A stretch of 64,000 bases of DNA from Hyperoodon ampullatus (Eukaryota; Chordata; Mammalia; Artiodactyla; Ziphiidae): positions 2,604,001-2,668,000 of the forward strand of contig OX457072.1 in assembly GCA_949752795.1 (NCBI GenBank), in the 5' to 3' direction. Shown piece after piece: positions 45,240 through 58,575 of the stretch. Position numbers and translations under genes: made by a program. The notes beneath the pieces are model-generated. The model worked only from the letters and a program-made list of their open reading frames with translations. It was not told where the DNA came from and did not search any database. The number at the start of each line of letters is the position of its first letter. Position 1 is the stretch's first letter.

Positions 45240-45800
45240 TTTATAATAATCACTATATTATTCTAAGTTTTCTTTTTTTGTTTCCTTTTCAATATTATAT
45301 ATCTTTTTTGTTTTGATATAGTTTCACACATAAGAAAAAAGGTAACAAAAATAGTACAAAAAACTCCCTTCTGCCCTTGGCCCAGATTCACCCACTGTGT
45401 TCCACTGCTTTACCATTTGGACCAGTTCATGCTACGTGCACGGTTTTCTTTCTTTCTTCCTCTCTCTCTTTAGATACATATAAATATTAGATCTATTTTT
45501 TCTGAACTATGAGAGTAATCTGAAGACAGAATAGAATGTCTCTTTATCCATAAATATTTCAGAATGTGTATTTTCTAAGAGCAAGGATTTTCTTGTATGT
45601 AATCAAAGTACATTTATCAAATCACTGATCACTACTGTTTATCTAATCCACAGTCAGTATTCAAATTACTGCCCCAATAATATTCTTTAAAGTTTTTTTC
45701 TCCCAATACAGGATCCAACTCAGGACCATATGCGGCATTTAGCTGTAAAATCTATTTAATCTCCTTCACTCTGGAACACTCCATCTTTCCTTTTCCTTTT
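45240..45800 (-). mobile_element. Old LINE relic (L1M-like)
   Basis: aaaaatagtacaaaaaactc, cttggcccagattcacccac, tatctaatccacagtcagta, atacaggatccaactcagga and catttagctgt follow a known reversed LINE segment; the subfamily is uncertain. Confidence 0.65.
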
Positions 45801-46474
45801 CACGACCTCACTCTCAGTCAATCAGGAGCATCAGAGATTAGCGACACCTCAGTGTCGCCGCCCTCCTCCACAACACCTGCAGCAAACGAGAGAAACTGAC
45901 AAGCCGCAGCAGCTCCTGCATCCTTCAAACAAACACCGGTCCTCTCTGGGTGCTCACCCGAAGCCGCAGCTCAACCTGTGACCCGCAGTCGTTCACAACG
46001 CCGACAAAAACCTGAACAAAACGTATCTGAGACTGAGTCTGTCTGCACACCTGATGAACAATGTAGCCAACTTCAAGGACAGTTTTGATGTCAGTGGCTC
46101 TAGAACTCAGCAGAACTCCACTCCACTGTATCGGCACACTCGACCCCATCACTGTGCATTCAGCTCATTTCAACAGCTCCGAAGCCCACCCGCCCTGATA
46201 GGATGTCCCATGTTTTCATCCCCTGACTATGGTTTACAGCCATCAAACCGGCAGCGTGAACCAGAGCCCCCTTCCGAATCTTCACTCCGCATTCTCACCG
46301 TCAGCCCGCACCAAGGGCCTCCCCTGAACAGTGTGCAGAAAACCCAGCTGGCGAGGTCAGTCATCATTTCCGGGGTCCACAGCACTGAGGGTCTGCGTGC
46401 AAATGTCAGGCTGCTGGCTGCCAGGACCACAAATGCCATTTATTCCAGTGTCCTAAGGAGACGGCACAGGAAAT

Positions 46475-46680
46475 AATCCTTGCTAGCACTTACGGAGTGA
46501 GGCTCCACGTGCCAGTCATTATGCTCAGCATGACTTCACTCACTTCTCACAACATGTAAGGTATCTACAGTATTACTGTCCCCCTCCGCAGATGAACAAA
46601 AAGACTCAGAGGTTCCTCAACTTGCCGAAGGCAGAAACTTAGTAAATAAACGTTCCAGGGCCTTGAACCCAGGTCAATGA
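46475..46680 (-). mobile_element. MIR relic
   Basis: cttacggagtgaggctccac, gtgccagtcattatgctcag, tgtccccctccgcagatgaa and cttgaacccaggtcaatga follow a reversed MIR. Confidence 0.8.
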
Positions 46681-47476
46681 ATAACATTCATTCAATAAAA
46701 ATTCACCTGAGACTCTAGTACATCCTAGGCATTTTCTTGGCTTTGGGAATAAAGAGAAAACAATATGATAAAATTGCCTTCTCTCATAAAGCTTACATCT
46801 TAGTGGGCAACATGAAAATTTTATATCTAAACACAAACTCCATGATATCTACTTTCAGAAAGAACAGCGAAAGAAGGAAAAAAAAAAAAAGCACATTATT
46901 TTTAAGTAAAAGCAATTCCAACATCTACGCTCACTCTTTTCTGTTTTATTCCTTCAACTGTGCGTACAGCTGGGAAACACGGCATCAGTCCCGATCCCCA
47001 GAGGAAATGGGGAATAAAGATGTGTGTCTGGCCTCCAGGAGCAGCCAGAGATTAAAGGCCAGCCACGGGACGCTAGGTGATGAAGACTCAGTTACAACTC
47101 TGCCCAACGACTCGGGTAAGCCCCAGGGCGCCATACTCTGTGCTGCGGCAGAGAGGGCAGCATGGAACCTCCCTCGACCCTGTGGAGGGCACCACCAGAG
47201 CTCAGCGCCTGGAACCCTTCCAGACTCCCCTCCGTGCGGATCTGCCTCTGTCTGCTTTTCATATTAATGTGTATCCTTACACTATAATGGAACTGTAATC
47301 ATAAGCACAGCACTTTCCTGAATTCTGTGAGTTTGGGGAACGCCAGACTTTGCAGTCAGCTGGTCCGAAGTGAGGGTGGTCCTGGGCACCACCAAACCTG
47401 TGGCTGGTATCCCAAGTGACAGAGGTCTTGTGAGGACCACTCCATCTAAGTCGAGATTCGACTAAACCACTGCACA

Positions 47477-47820
47477 GGGCTTCCCTGGTGGCGCAGTGGT
47501 TAAGAATCCGCCTGCCAATGCAGGGGACACGGGTTCCAGCCCTGGTCCGGGAAGATCCTACATCCCGCGGAGCAGCTAAGCACGTGCGCCACAACTACTG
47601 AGCCCGCGCGCCTAGAGCCCGTGAGCCACAACTACTGAAGCCCACGTGCCTAGAGTCCATGCTCCGCAACAAGACAAGCCACCGCAGTGGGAAGCCCGCG
47701 CACCGCAAGGAAGAGCAGCCCCCGCTCGCCGCAACTAGAGAAAGCCGGCGGGCAGCAACGAAGACCCAGCGAAGACAAAAATAAATTAATTAATTAATTA
47801 ACTAAAAAAAAAAAAAAAAA
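47477..47820 (+). mobile_element. tRNA-derived SINE, long form
   Basis: Head gggcttccctggtggcgcag, gggttccagccctggtccgg, acaactactgagcccgcgcg, agcaacgaagacccagcgaa, a ttaat microsatellite and an A tail. Confidence 0.95.
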
Positions 47821-49769
47821 GAATTACGATTCCTCTTTCTGGATGATAATAGCATTTTGGTTATAAAATAATAGTTGTAAAAAATAATTTAGTTCTAAAA
47901 ATATTCATGTGTAAAACGATATTTGAGATGTTCTAAAATAGTCTAGCAAAAACAAATTTAAGAAGGAAGGAAGAGAGGGAGGAAGGGGAGAGTTTAGCTA
48001 CACAGGTGGATAGATAAGATCAGCAAAAGACTGGTAATTATTAAAGCACACAAGACATTCAGCATTCATATATTATAGGTGGGAATCTACTATAAATAAT
48101 TATGACCTTCCTGAAAAGCAACCGGTGTTCCTGGGATAGGTAAGTAAAACTTTAATAAACACACACCTCTCTCATCTCAAAAGCAGAGATAATATCTTCC
48201 TTGCAGAGCTATCAGGGGCATATCTGTTCTTCAAAATTTACAAGATCAAAGTAGTGAGACAAGGGGAAGTGAGGGGGGGACACATACATGAAGCAAGACT
48301 GGCCATGAGATAACTACTGAACAAAATGACACATATGCCTGTGCGAGGGTTACACGCACACCAGAAACTATGAACCTGATCTCCCACCGTTCATGCTGGA
48401 CACAAACTTAATTCCCCCCACACCTTTTGGTCATCCTTTCTCATGTTGATGGATACAAGTCACTGAAACACTTTTGGAGCAGCCTTTCACTGTGGTAAGA
48501 CAGAGCTAAGAAATTTTCTTTTCCATAATTTCTCCAAGGCAATCTTCATCCCACTTTCAAGTAAGTCTGGACCCAGCATCTCCTGTCAGCTCTCAGCATA
48601 TCATATTCACAGCCAATCCATGAAAATGAGCAAAATATACAAATAATGCCTGTACAGAGGGACTCTGTGGCCACTGTGTCCACGGCAAGGCATAAATATT
48701 ATGCTTCACTACCTAAAAGAAACAGTAACAACTGCCAGTGAAATGAAAATCATAACTTCCTACAAGTAAGCATAAATATACGGAAACATACAAACCAAAC
48801 TTCCATTGTGCACCAACACCTGATCGATATACAGTATAAAGGTCAGTCCAGGCTTTCTTATTCTCAAACTACAGACAGGAAAAATGAAATTACTTCTGAG
48901 TTAAGAGTTCCCCAAACCTGTCACTGCCCTGAGAGGAAAGACGCCCTGGACGACACCCACAGTACCGACCTACTCGAGGGAGGTTCTATAAGGTAAATTT
49001 TGTGTACTTGGAAACAGACAAAATTGAGTCTCTGTCCTGCAGGGTGTACCATCTTGCAGGGGTAACAAGATGTAACTAACAATTCAAAGAGCCAGATGTG
49101 AAATAAACAGTAAACGAGAAAGATGTCCCGTGACTCTCACACAAGCACTCTGTCCCAGTCCAAGCCAAGGCGTATCACAGAGACCCCTGCTTTTCCACCA
49201 CCTGCATTTCCTCATAAAGCTGCCTGATCTCAAGTTCTCTCTCCTTTACCTTAGCTCCTCTAAGACTAAAGTCCTTTAAAACAATCTATTTCTATCTTGA
49301 GCTGTAACTTCAACCTTGTATTACTAATTTTTAGATGAACATGTCACAGCTTCACAGCAAGGAAGTTTGTTTGGTAGAGGAAAGATTTTATTTCTACATT
49401 TAATTTTATTTTTTTCATAATCTGTAGACTGGACACAATAATAAGGGAATGGAAATAGGAATGTGTATGTGAGCGAAATAAAAGCTCTGATCAGATTCTA
49501 ACTGAAAAGTATGGGTTATAAAATTAAAAGTTCTAAAAAGGGTAACAGAATGAACAAAATATATTTATTCATGCTAATATTTTGAATTATTTTAAAAGAA
49601 ATGTCATGAGACCTATATAAAGACCAATTTTGTTTAATCTAAATCAAAGTTATAAAATTTTACTGAGTTACATCTTTTCCAGCCAATCCATGAGCCACAT
49701 GGCTTCACTGTCCAGTAAACAGAGTTAAAAACAAAAAAAAACCCAGCGTCCTCATCAGTGCACATCCAG

Positions 49770-49900
49770 CTAAATTTCCATTTCCTAACCTGTAAAGTAG
49801 GGATATTAGCAATACCTGCCTCATACCGCTTTTGTAGAAAACAAATAAAATAATCCCCACAAAAGAGCATATTCAGCACACTGCCAACTCCACAGTAAAT
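49770..49900 (+). mobile_element. MIR 3' relic
   Basis: tttcctaacctgtaaagtag, ggatattagcaatacctgcc and tcataccgcttttgtagaaa match the sense MIR 3' part. Confidence 0.75.
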
Positions 49901-50913
49901 ACTCCAAAATGCTGCCTAGGGACAGGAAATACCTTGTGACATAACACGAAGTACTCAAGATTATCTGTTGAGTGAATAGGTCCTCACAAACAAAAACCCC
50001 GCTACTAGCAAAGCAGAGTTCAAATAGTAACTGAGAGAGATCACATCCAAGTAGCTAAGTTTTGGTAGTTTCTTTAGCAGCCAACATATTCCAAGTTTCC
50101 TTAATAAAAAAACAAAACAGTAATAACCACCTCCACCTTAAACGTATCCTTCTCTTTGTAACTACCCCTCCTACCCACCTCTTCGGTTTTACCGGTGGTG
50201 ATCAGTTTGGCTTAACATGTCTTATGTGAAGAAGCGCTCCCTGGCGCAGACCTAACAGCCCCAAGTCTGTGCGCCCCTCTTTCCACTTTACTCCCAGGAA
50301 GCGATCGAACTCAGCGCTACTACTGCACACCTGAGCCAACAGCCTAGCTCAGTTCCTTCTACCCGCAGCAGTCAGGTCAAAGCCATCCTGGAGGACATCC
50401 CCAACTACGCAATCTTAGGTCTCATTTTAATGTCACTGTAATTCCCCCCAAACTAAAAACGCTTGATAACATCTACTCAATCATCTAAATTCCTTGGACT
50501 GACACTCCAGCATCGCCTTTCTACGGCTCGCTACATAAGGCTGCACACCGTTTACGCCGACCTCCTGAACAGGGAGGAATAAGCTTCACCTTTCGTGCCC
50601 TTGCTCCTATCATTTCATTGCCTCCATTTTGTAAGCAAAGAGGTCACAGACATCCTTCCTTACATGCAATTAATTATAAAGTACCAGCACAGAAGCCAAC
50701 TGCTGCTGAAGGAATTAGAAACTAACTTTATGTGCCTCATATAAAATATAAGCTTAGTTCATAATGTAACATTACTTTCCACCAGTCAAGATTTTCTAAA
50801 ATTTGGCATGTTCATTTTTTATATAAACTTTTTATTAATTTCTACAAGATGAGATCATACTCAATATTACACAAGTTCACACAACGCAATTCTAAATTAA
50901 AACCAAAGGGTCA

Positions 50914-51292
50914 GGGGCTTCCCTGGTGGCGCAGTGGCTAAGAATCTGCCTGCCAATGCAGGGGACACGGGTTCAATCCCTGGTCCGGGAAGATCCCACA
51001 TGCCGCGGAGCAACTAAGCCCGTGCACCACAGCTACTGAACCTGCGGGCTACAGCCCGCGAGCCACAACTACTGAACCCACGTGCCACAACTACTGAGCC
51101 CACCTGCCACAACTTCTGAAGCCCGCACACCTACAGCCCGTGCTCCGCAACAAGAGAAGCCACCGCAGTGAGAAGCCCGCACACCGCAACAAAGAGTAGC
51201 CCTCGCTCGCCGTAACTAGAGAAAGCCCACACACAGCAACGAAGACCCAATGCAGCCAAAAATAAAAATAATTTTTTTAAAAAAGAAAGAAA
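50914..51292 (+). mobile_element. tRNA-derived SINE, long form with extra body repeats
   Basis: Head ggggcttccctggtggcgca, ggttcaatccctggtccggg, then more 'ccacaactactga' units than the copies at 13.1 or 47.5 kb, and a tail ending in A-rich sequence. The extra units make it the longest SINE here. Confidence 0.94.
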
Positions 51293-51739
51293 ATAAGCCA
51301 ATATTAGATTTTTTTTAAAAATCAAATGATTAGTAACTCAACCACTGACACAAAATTTTCTTAAAATTATGTGGCCCTTTGCATAAACACTGTCTTTAGT
51401 TTCTGTCGGTTGAGAATACAACTTACCAGCCTGCTGTACATATACTGAGACACTGTAGGAAAGAACATTGATCAAAACACATCAGACATACTATAACAGC
51501 GATTAAAACTAGGATTCTGGCCCATTAATAGATAACACATGGAACAGAAGAGATTCAAACATATCTTTAAACACATACACACAGATACACAATAGGAGAA
51601 ATCCAAACAGAGAGGAAGTAAAAACTGTTCAAACAAAGTATTATACTAAATGGCTATCCACAGCATGAAGAAAAACAAAGTCTATTTAAATACCATTTTT
51701 ACACTTCAGATTACTATTAATGATTAATGAATAAAACTG

Positions 51740-52280
51740 CTGACACGGTAACAGCACACTGGCACAGTTCTGACAAGAATATAGATTGGTATACCTTTTA
51801 AGGAGATTTAATCTGGCGATATGCACCAAAACTTAAAATGTGCAAACCAGAAATTCCACTTCTTGAAAGGTATCGGAAGCAGATAACCAGGCAAGTGTAC
51901 AAAGGTAAATATTCAATGATTTCCATTACACCGTTATTAACAATGAAACATCAGAACAATGACTATCACAGGTGCCGGTCAAATAAATTACAGTTCAACT
52001 ATATAATATGACATTACTCAGACATTTTAAAATGTTCATTAGATCTAGACCCATCGATTAGTGATATATTTATCATTTAGTTACAGAAAGCAAGTTGCAG
52101 AATATATCATGTGATTCTGTTTGTGGATTTTATTTTTATTAACTGAAGGATATATACTCAGACACACGCGTTAAAGAAAAGTTTGGAACAACGTAACGTC
52201 AGTGTTTTTAACAAAGGCTACCTCTGGATGCAGGACTTTCATGCTCTCTGGTGTCTTTAAAATCACATTTATAATCTGGG
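51740..52280 (+). mobile_element. L1 relic, 3' region
   Basis: ccagaaattccacttcttga, caaggtaaatattcaatgat-type text, tcaaataaattacagttcaa, tatataatatgacattactc and ggctacctctggatgcagga follow a sense L1M 3' region. Confidence 0.7.
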
Positions 52281-52549
52281 GTTAAACATACTTGCTTCCA
52301 TTTTGAAAAAGAAAAAAAGACAACACTCTACACGTTCCAAAGAATAAAGGACCTGAATATACTGCCCTATAAGAGCTGGTCCAGCTAAGAGACAAGACAA
52401 CCCTCCCCACCTGCTGGTCCCAGGCTGGCCCCCAATCGGGCCCCAGGGAGACCCACCCCGCTTACTCTGCACACTTCCCTAGATGGCCATTCAAGTTTCA
52501 TTCACTGTCTTGATGTGCACATAAGAGGGAGAAGAGAACTGTGAAAAGA

Positions 52550-52710
52550 ACGTGAGATCACGAGTCAGAAGACCTACGTGCAAGTCCCGTCCCCACTACC
52601 GACTGTGTGATGTTGATGGACCTCAACTAACCTGAATTGTTCTGATACCAAAAGGAAGGAGACTTCCCAACTCACAGGCTGTGAGAATGCAGAGAAGAAT
52701 CTACACATAC
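52550..52710 (+). mobile_element. MIR relic
   Basis: gatcacgagtcagaagacct, gtgcaagtcccgtccccact, accgactgtgtgatgttgat and gaccaaaaggaagg-like text follow a sense MIR. Confidence 0.7.
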
Positions 52711-53647
52711 ACAGGAGGGTTATGCAAACCGCGTGCAAGACAATTAACTCTCCCAGACCTCTGTCCTCAGTTCAGGACCAGCGCCTGGCCGCTGCTGTCT
52801 CCAGTCAGAATCCACACTGTTCCTCAAACTCAACACGTCTACATTTCAACTCAGTGCTTTTCCTTTAAAGTTATTCCCTAAGTTCTTCTGTGAACAAAAC
52901 GATGGTTCTCCTGCTGCCCAAGACTTCAGTTACTTCTGTCTAAATCCTGTCCCTCTTTCCTTTATAATCCAACCCCTCATTCTCCGACGACATCACCCTT
53001 CTTTCAGAGCCTGGAAGCTCCCCTCATGCGGCTCCAGCCCTTCCTGAACACGCCCTCCACTTACAACACTGCGGGCACCGCCGCCTCGCCCCTCCACCCC
53101 GGGGCCTCACTGCTGCCAGAGCAGCTGGCACACCAGCGGCCCACCGTGCCCCGCCGCCTGTGACCTGGGTGCAGGACGCAGTTCGGTACACAGTCTCCCT
53201 GAACTTCATCTTCTGCCTGCCCCGTCAGACGTGTGGAGCCACAGCTCTGGCCTGAAGCCAGATTCGCAGGAAAACGGCAAGAGCCCCCTGTATCTGAGGG
53301 CCAGCTCTCCCACCCTCAGTGCCCCTCTGCACATCCATTTATGAACTGAAATCATACCTTCTGCAGAGTGTACGAGAGGGATGGCAATAATGCATTTCAG
53401 GTTATGGTGTAAGGAATATAATAAAAGCTTCTAAAATGGTGCCAACTGTAATTTTACGTAATCTTCAACACCCTAGGACTTCATAATCAACCCCAGTTTG
53501 TCTTTCTTAAAAGTATCTCCAGCTACTCTCCTACACGAAACCCACACTCTCACTTTAGCTATACATAGTCTTACCAGATAAAATACTCGCCCCATTTCGT
53601 CTCATCTGAACTTTACTCATCCAACTGTGGTCAAAAGCCCTTCTGGG

Positions 53648-53931
53648 TACTTCCCTTGTGGTCCCGTGCTAAAAAAAAAAAATCCACCTTGCAATGCAGA
53701 GGACGCAGGTTCGATCCCTGGTTAACAAAGATCCCACATGCCGCGGGGCAGCTGAGCCCACTGTGTCACAACTACTGAGCCCGCGTACCGCAAACTACAG
53801 AGCCCACGCACCACAACCAGAGAGAGAAAACCTGCAGGCGCAACTAGAGAGAAGCCCGTGCACTGTAACTAAGACCTGAGGCAGCCAAAAATAAATAAAA
53901 TAAATAATTTTTAAAAAATCTTAAAAAAAAA
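53648..53931 (+). mobile_element. tRNA-derived SINE, diverged, with long target-site duplication
   Basis: tacttcccttgtggtcccgt, an internal A-run, aggttcgatccctggttaac, cacatgccgcggggcagctg, acaactactgagcccgcgta and an A tail. The 15-bp duplication aaaagcccttctggg is intact at 53,633-53,647 and 53,932-53,946 although the element itself is diverged. Confidence 0.93.
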
Positions 53932-56639
53932 AAAAGCCCTTCTGGGAAGTCTTCCCTAGTCACTGGTGGCCCACAGTCTTCCCTTCCCTGGCTTGAACTA
54001 ACAGAGCTCTGCACTAACTATCAAGTGGTGTGAATTATCTTATTGGGGGGGGGATAATCTCACATCATGAAAGGACATCTGTTTCTTCTGGATCCTCCTG
54101 GGATAAAGTCAGCTATAAATGAGGAGGAAAGGAGAGACGTATTTTTAAAAATACTGATTCCGCTGCATTTATTCCCAGACATACAGGTGTTACAACTGTC
54201 CTTTCATGCCCATAAAAACAAGAAAGCATCTCTCATACTCACAAAAAAGTGTCTATCATTTATCATTGGAGATTAATTTGTAATTTCCTCTTTGAGAGAT
54301 TACCACCACAATGACCAGGTCAGTCACTCCAGCTTACTGTCAACGGGTCTAATCCATTCAAAACTCAGAATCAGCTTCCCTACTTGGGGAGACCAAGGGG
54401 AAAGCCCCAGACAACAACTCTGCCCTCCCAAACTGAACAAAGCCAGTCATTATTCACCCTACTTTTATCGAACACCCGACATAACCCAGACACTATGCCA
54501 GGTGCTGGGAGTACAAAGACCCTCAAGTTGCTTTCAAGTCTAGCAGAACACAGGAAATGTGGGTGACGCTGGACAAGGTGGACCAAAAGCTTCATAAAGA
54601 ACAAGGATCAGGAAAACTTCTGATTTGCAATTCTGCAAATTGTAATTCAGCAGGTGGACCTCAGTGAGGGCCACGGGTGCTACATCAATGGAACTAGTAA
54701 TGTTCACCACAAATGGAGTTGTCCGGGTTACCCAGGGACTGCAAACTGGGCTTCAACCTCCCCAGATCAGATTTATTCCCATCTGATCCTCCTCTTTCTC
54801 TTTCAAGAAGAAAAGAAAAAGAGAAAAAGAAGCAAAGAAGAGTAGGTCAGCCATCTTCCTTACACTCCCCGAAAGAGAACCTTTCCATAGCGGTCCAGGG
54901 CGTCCTGAATGAATGCCTCGCCGGCAACCAGACGGGCCACCTGACGGAAGGGCGGCCCGACAGACAAGCATGGAGGCAAGAGGAACGCTCTCAGCAGTGC
55001 GGAGCAGGCGCTTCGGGCTTTTCCTACGTGTACAGGAAGGACACGTCTATGTGTGGACAGTCTGGTTTCTCAAAAACGAGATAACATCGTGCATACGTGC
55101 AATCTGTTTGAGTTGAATATCATAATATCATGGGAATTTTTCCATATCAGTACATATAAATGTATTACACACTGTGGTGTCCTGACAGTCGTAAAAACTG
55201 CATAAAACACATGACTTAAAGATAATTTGGAATTGGAAATATTAGTAAATACACAGTCTAAAAAATTAGTCCCAATAGAGAGTATCATTCGATTTCATCC
55301 TTAATACATTTTAAAACTTTTCATGTGTCATTTGATAGATTCTCAGAATAACCATTAAAATGAATTGAAGTCAGTCTGCTACAAAATAGCTCTCCGGCCT
55401 CCAAATACCAACCATGGAAGCCACAACCGTTTTTTCTGTATTAGTGTCATCGTGATGATGCTAAATCCAGGGCTGTGCGTGGTACAATTCTGAAATATCA
55501 ATATCGACTTATGACACCTTCTTTAAATACGAACTGTTTTTTGAACTCTAAAGTCTCACACAATAATATCTACAGCAAAATTTTCTAGTTCTATGCTTCA
55601 TTTTATAATAGATGCTAACTATCTTTTACAGAACTATCTTTTACAGAAAACTATCTTTTACAGAAAATGTTGAATTCGTTTCATTCTATTAAACCAAGAC
55701 TATATGTAAATATACAGCAATATCCAAAAAGGATGTGCACATCTGGAATTTGCAGTATAATGGCTAAAACAGCCACGAAAATATGAACAGGTACTGTACT
55801 GATGCGACTAACATTTCGATATTCTGCTGGTTACTAACCAGTTATGTGCGGCACATGAAGGAAAACATGATGCAAACAGTCCTGAACCAGCAACCGAAGG
55901 AGAGGGAGTCACCGTTATTTCGTCTCTTAGCGTAATTACAAGCCAATAAAATATGAGATTTCGACGGCAAACTCGGGGGAGGGGGGCGGTTGCGAGGAGG
56001 CTGCGTGACCCTCTGGGTCCCCACCGGACGGCTGTGGAAGCAGACGCTAGCCGACGGAGGAAGGGACCCTGGCAGCGCTCCAGCCCCGTACCTGCAGAGA
56101 GATTTAACCGAACAGCAACTTCACCGAGCCACGGAAGAAAGGCCCCCTCCCAGGGCCCTGCACAAGGGGTCCAGGTTACGGACAAATTAGCTTTACTGGG
56201 TCCCCAATATGGGAGAATCGGAGCCATGTAATAATGAGAATGTGCATCCTTTTCATCACTACGTAGAGACAGCAAGTACTCCACAGTCTGCTCCCCCAGC
56301 ACTGTGTCTGCTTCAGCATCTCAGAGCAGTCTGCGTTTGCGATTTATCTTCCCGAAAACTTCCGGTGTTTCACCATTTCCTACAACCTTGTATACAAAGC
56401 TTACATATAAAGTTCCTTTTGTTCACTGCTCGTGTTGCTGGAGCTAAAACTGGGTCCTGCTGGGGTTTAACATTTCACAAGCAAAGGAATGACTCTCAGC
56501 CCAAGCTGCTTCCCAGCTCTGCCAGGTTTACTGAACAAACCTCTGTGGCTTTGCACGTGGGACTTAGAGTACGTGGGGCTTAGAGTACGCTACCTTCCTT
56601 ACTCAGAGTCCGGAAACCTGAGTATCTGTGGAGCCTCTG

Positions 56640-56830
56640 CTACCACCACACGCTCCTACTGGGCTCCCCTCGCTCGCCCCGCCCACCTCAGCAACCTTCT
56701 CGCCTTCCCTCGTATATGCCAAGGTCCTCAGAGCCTTTGCGTTTACAATTCCTTCTTTCCCCAGACAGTCACACAGGCAGCTTCCTCACTTCTCTTGGGT
56801 CTTTCCTTCAGATTTCCAATTAATGCTTAA
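56640..56830 (+). mobile_element. L2 LINE relic
   Basis: atatgccaaggtcctcagag, cctttgcgtttacaattcct and ttccttcagatttccaatta match an L2 3' segment ('...gcctttgcacttgctgttcc...'). Confidence 0.6.
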
Positions 56831-57892
56831 ATAGTAATTAACTGTATACAGGACTTCCATTTTCTTTCTTTATAAAAGGCAAAAACAATATCGAACACAT
56901 TCCTGTATTCCTTGCAGTAACTGGTTCAACGGTCTGCCTTGGTAAGGAAATAATAACCATCCAAATGAGTGCGCGTGGAAAGGGACTGCTAGATTTTTAC
57001 CTGAGTTGCCTGAGCCAGTATTTTCTGAACACAGAAAGCTTAACTGGGGTTACAGAACAGCATTACCTGAATGAGAAAATTTCACTACCCACTACTTTTT
57101 TTGAAGAGTTATATACAGCTGAAAAGGAAAGCATAGGGCAGGTGTTCAAACATTTGCTTGAATGCATGACAATTAAAGACGGTCTCAAAATCAGAGGCTA
57201 AATAAAAGCTCCTCAAGCTTACCTAGTAAAAATGTTAAGTTCAAAAGTGCGGCTTTTCAAAAACAAAGGTCCTGGGCCCTCTGCCCCTCTGACTTAATGA
57301 ACTTCATCTGCTAGGAGTCCAATCTGCCATGTGTTCTGACCTTGCGCTTGTTGGCAAGGGCCAGAAAAACACTTGTCCTCAGAGACGAGTTTCGCTTCCT
57401 CGCCTTCCCTGTAATCCAACATCACCATGTAAGAATCAGGCCCCAAACTAATCCTGTGACTAACATAAAAGGTTCCAAACAGACGAAATAAAATTACTTT
57501 TTAAAACCGTGGTCTGAGTCCATGTCCGATGTCCATCAACAGGCATTTGCCAACACAAACGTTTATCAACAGGAAGCATCTCTTTTCTAAAACTCTAGGT
57601 TTTAAACACAATATTAAACACGAAAATGTTGCTGAGAAAATGTGTTCATCCAGACCATCTCCTATTGCTGCAACATTAAAAACAGAAAGGAAAAAGAGAT
57701 CTTCACCTCGCCAGCAAGGCTCTCCTTACGGATCGAGTCAGCCACCTTCCTCAGTGGCCCCTGGCTGCCCCTCACAGTAACGTCAGGATCGGAAGCGCGC
57801 TGCTTATGTCAAATACGGACATACAACAGCGAGATTCATCCAACAGGCTGTCTGTCTGCTTAAACTGAGTACCCTGCTCCTAAGCGGCTCAC

Positions 57893-57945
57893 CTTCCCAC
57901 CCTCGGGAGAAAGCACACAAGCAAGCACCACCCACACACGAAAAC
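57893..57945 (-). other. RB1CC1: Candidate RB1CC1 exon 2 (5' UTR)
   Basis: A 53-nt segment bounded on the minus strand by an acceptor atagtttctag and a donor GGGAAG|GTGAGC. It would supply the second leader exon, giving 24 exons in total as I recall for human. The polypyrimidine tract is weak and there is no sequence homology to check, so this is a splice-signal prediction only. Confidence 0.35.
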
Positions 57946-58575
57946 CTAGAAACTATACAAAACGGTGGTGAGGCCCTGCTCCTGCGGCCCAAATCATTGC
58001 TCCCTGCCTGGCGGACGCTCCTCTCCGGGTTCGGGTCTCGCAGCAACGCGCCTCTTTACCAACAGCGGGCACCTGCGCCTGCCCAGGGCCCCGCGGGACG
58101 ACTACACTTCGGACGGAGGGGACGCGGGCACGAAACCATCTACAACGAACGCAGCGCACGCGGCAGGCGGTGGGAGGCACCGCGGCGATGACCCCCCACG
58201 AGGGCCGTCCGGCTCCGGCCGCGGAAGCTGTGAAACCCGCACCCGCGCCCCGTCCCGCGCCCGCCCGCGGGGCGGCGGAGGCTGAGTCATTCCCGGGAGT
58301 AACTTTATCCGCATCTTGCCCTCGGGGAAGCCTCGCGCTCCGCGGCGGGACGGAGCCGCGTCTGGGACCCTCGCCCCGTCCGGCCTCCGAGCCTGACACC
58401 TCGGGGCCCAGCCCGGCGGCGGCGAGGGTGCGTCCCTGGGCCCCGGCGCTCCCGACGCCGGCGGGAAGCACCGGGAGGCCGGGGCTGCACAGGCCCCCAC
58501 GGAGCCGCCCGCCTCCGCCTCCCCCGCCCGGGAACCCACTCCCTGGGCCGCGCCCGAGGGGCAGGCCGCACTCAC
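57946..58575 (-). other. RB1CC1: Putative RB1CC1 intron 1, GC-rich
   Basis: About 630 nt of GC-rich sequence between the two candidate leader exons. It contains a TGAGTCA (AP-1/MAF-type) core at 58,283-58,289. The long open frames through here come from base composition. Confidence 0.4.

Larger units (their letters stand above)
40274..57892 (-). other. RB1CC1: RB1CC1 leader intron (intron 2), 17.6 kb
   Basis: The largest intron, made mainly of ancient repeats. MIR: 40.8, 41.6, 42.65, 46.5, 49.8 and 52.55 kb. L2: 42.9-43.3 and 56.6-56.8. L1: 43.84-44.16, 45.24-45.80 and 51.74-52.28. SINEs: 47.48, 50.91 and 53.65. L2-like 'tgccaggtgctggg' type ends occur near 44.25, 44.94, 46.71 and 54.50 kb. 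A tcat/actc simple repeat lies at 44,866-44,905. Open frames here are not supported as genes. 42.1-42.6 kb is GC-rich but has no recognisable gene. Confidence 0.8.

Noticed and set aside
46737..47267. 176-codon plus-strand frame
   Set aside because: Starts in an old L2-like fragment, crosses an A-run and has no family resemblance.
47477..47560. tRNA-like A and B boxes in SINE heads (also at 7,713, 13,098, 34,772, 50,914 and 53,648)
   Set aside because: They are SINE promoters, not functional tRNA genes: the acceptor stem and full cloverleaf are absent.
56965..57201. 78-codon plus-strand frame starting MSARGKGLLDFYL
   Set aside because: The start resembles a histone-like N-terminus only by chance; the rest matches no histone and there is no further support.
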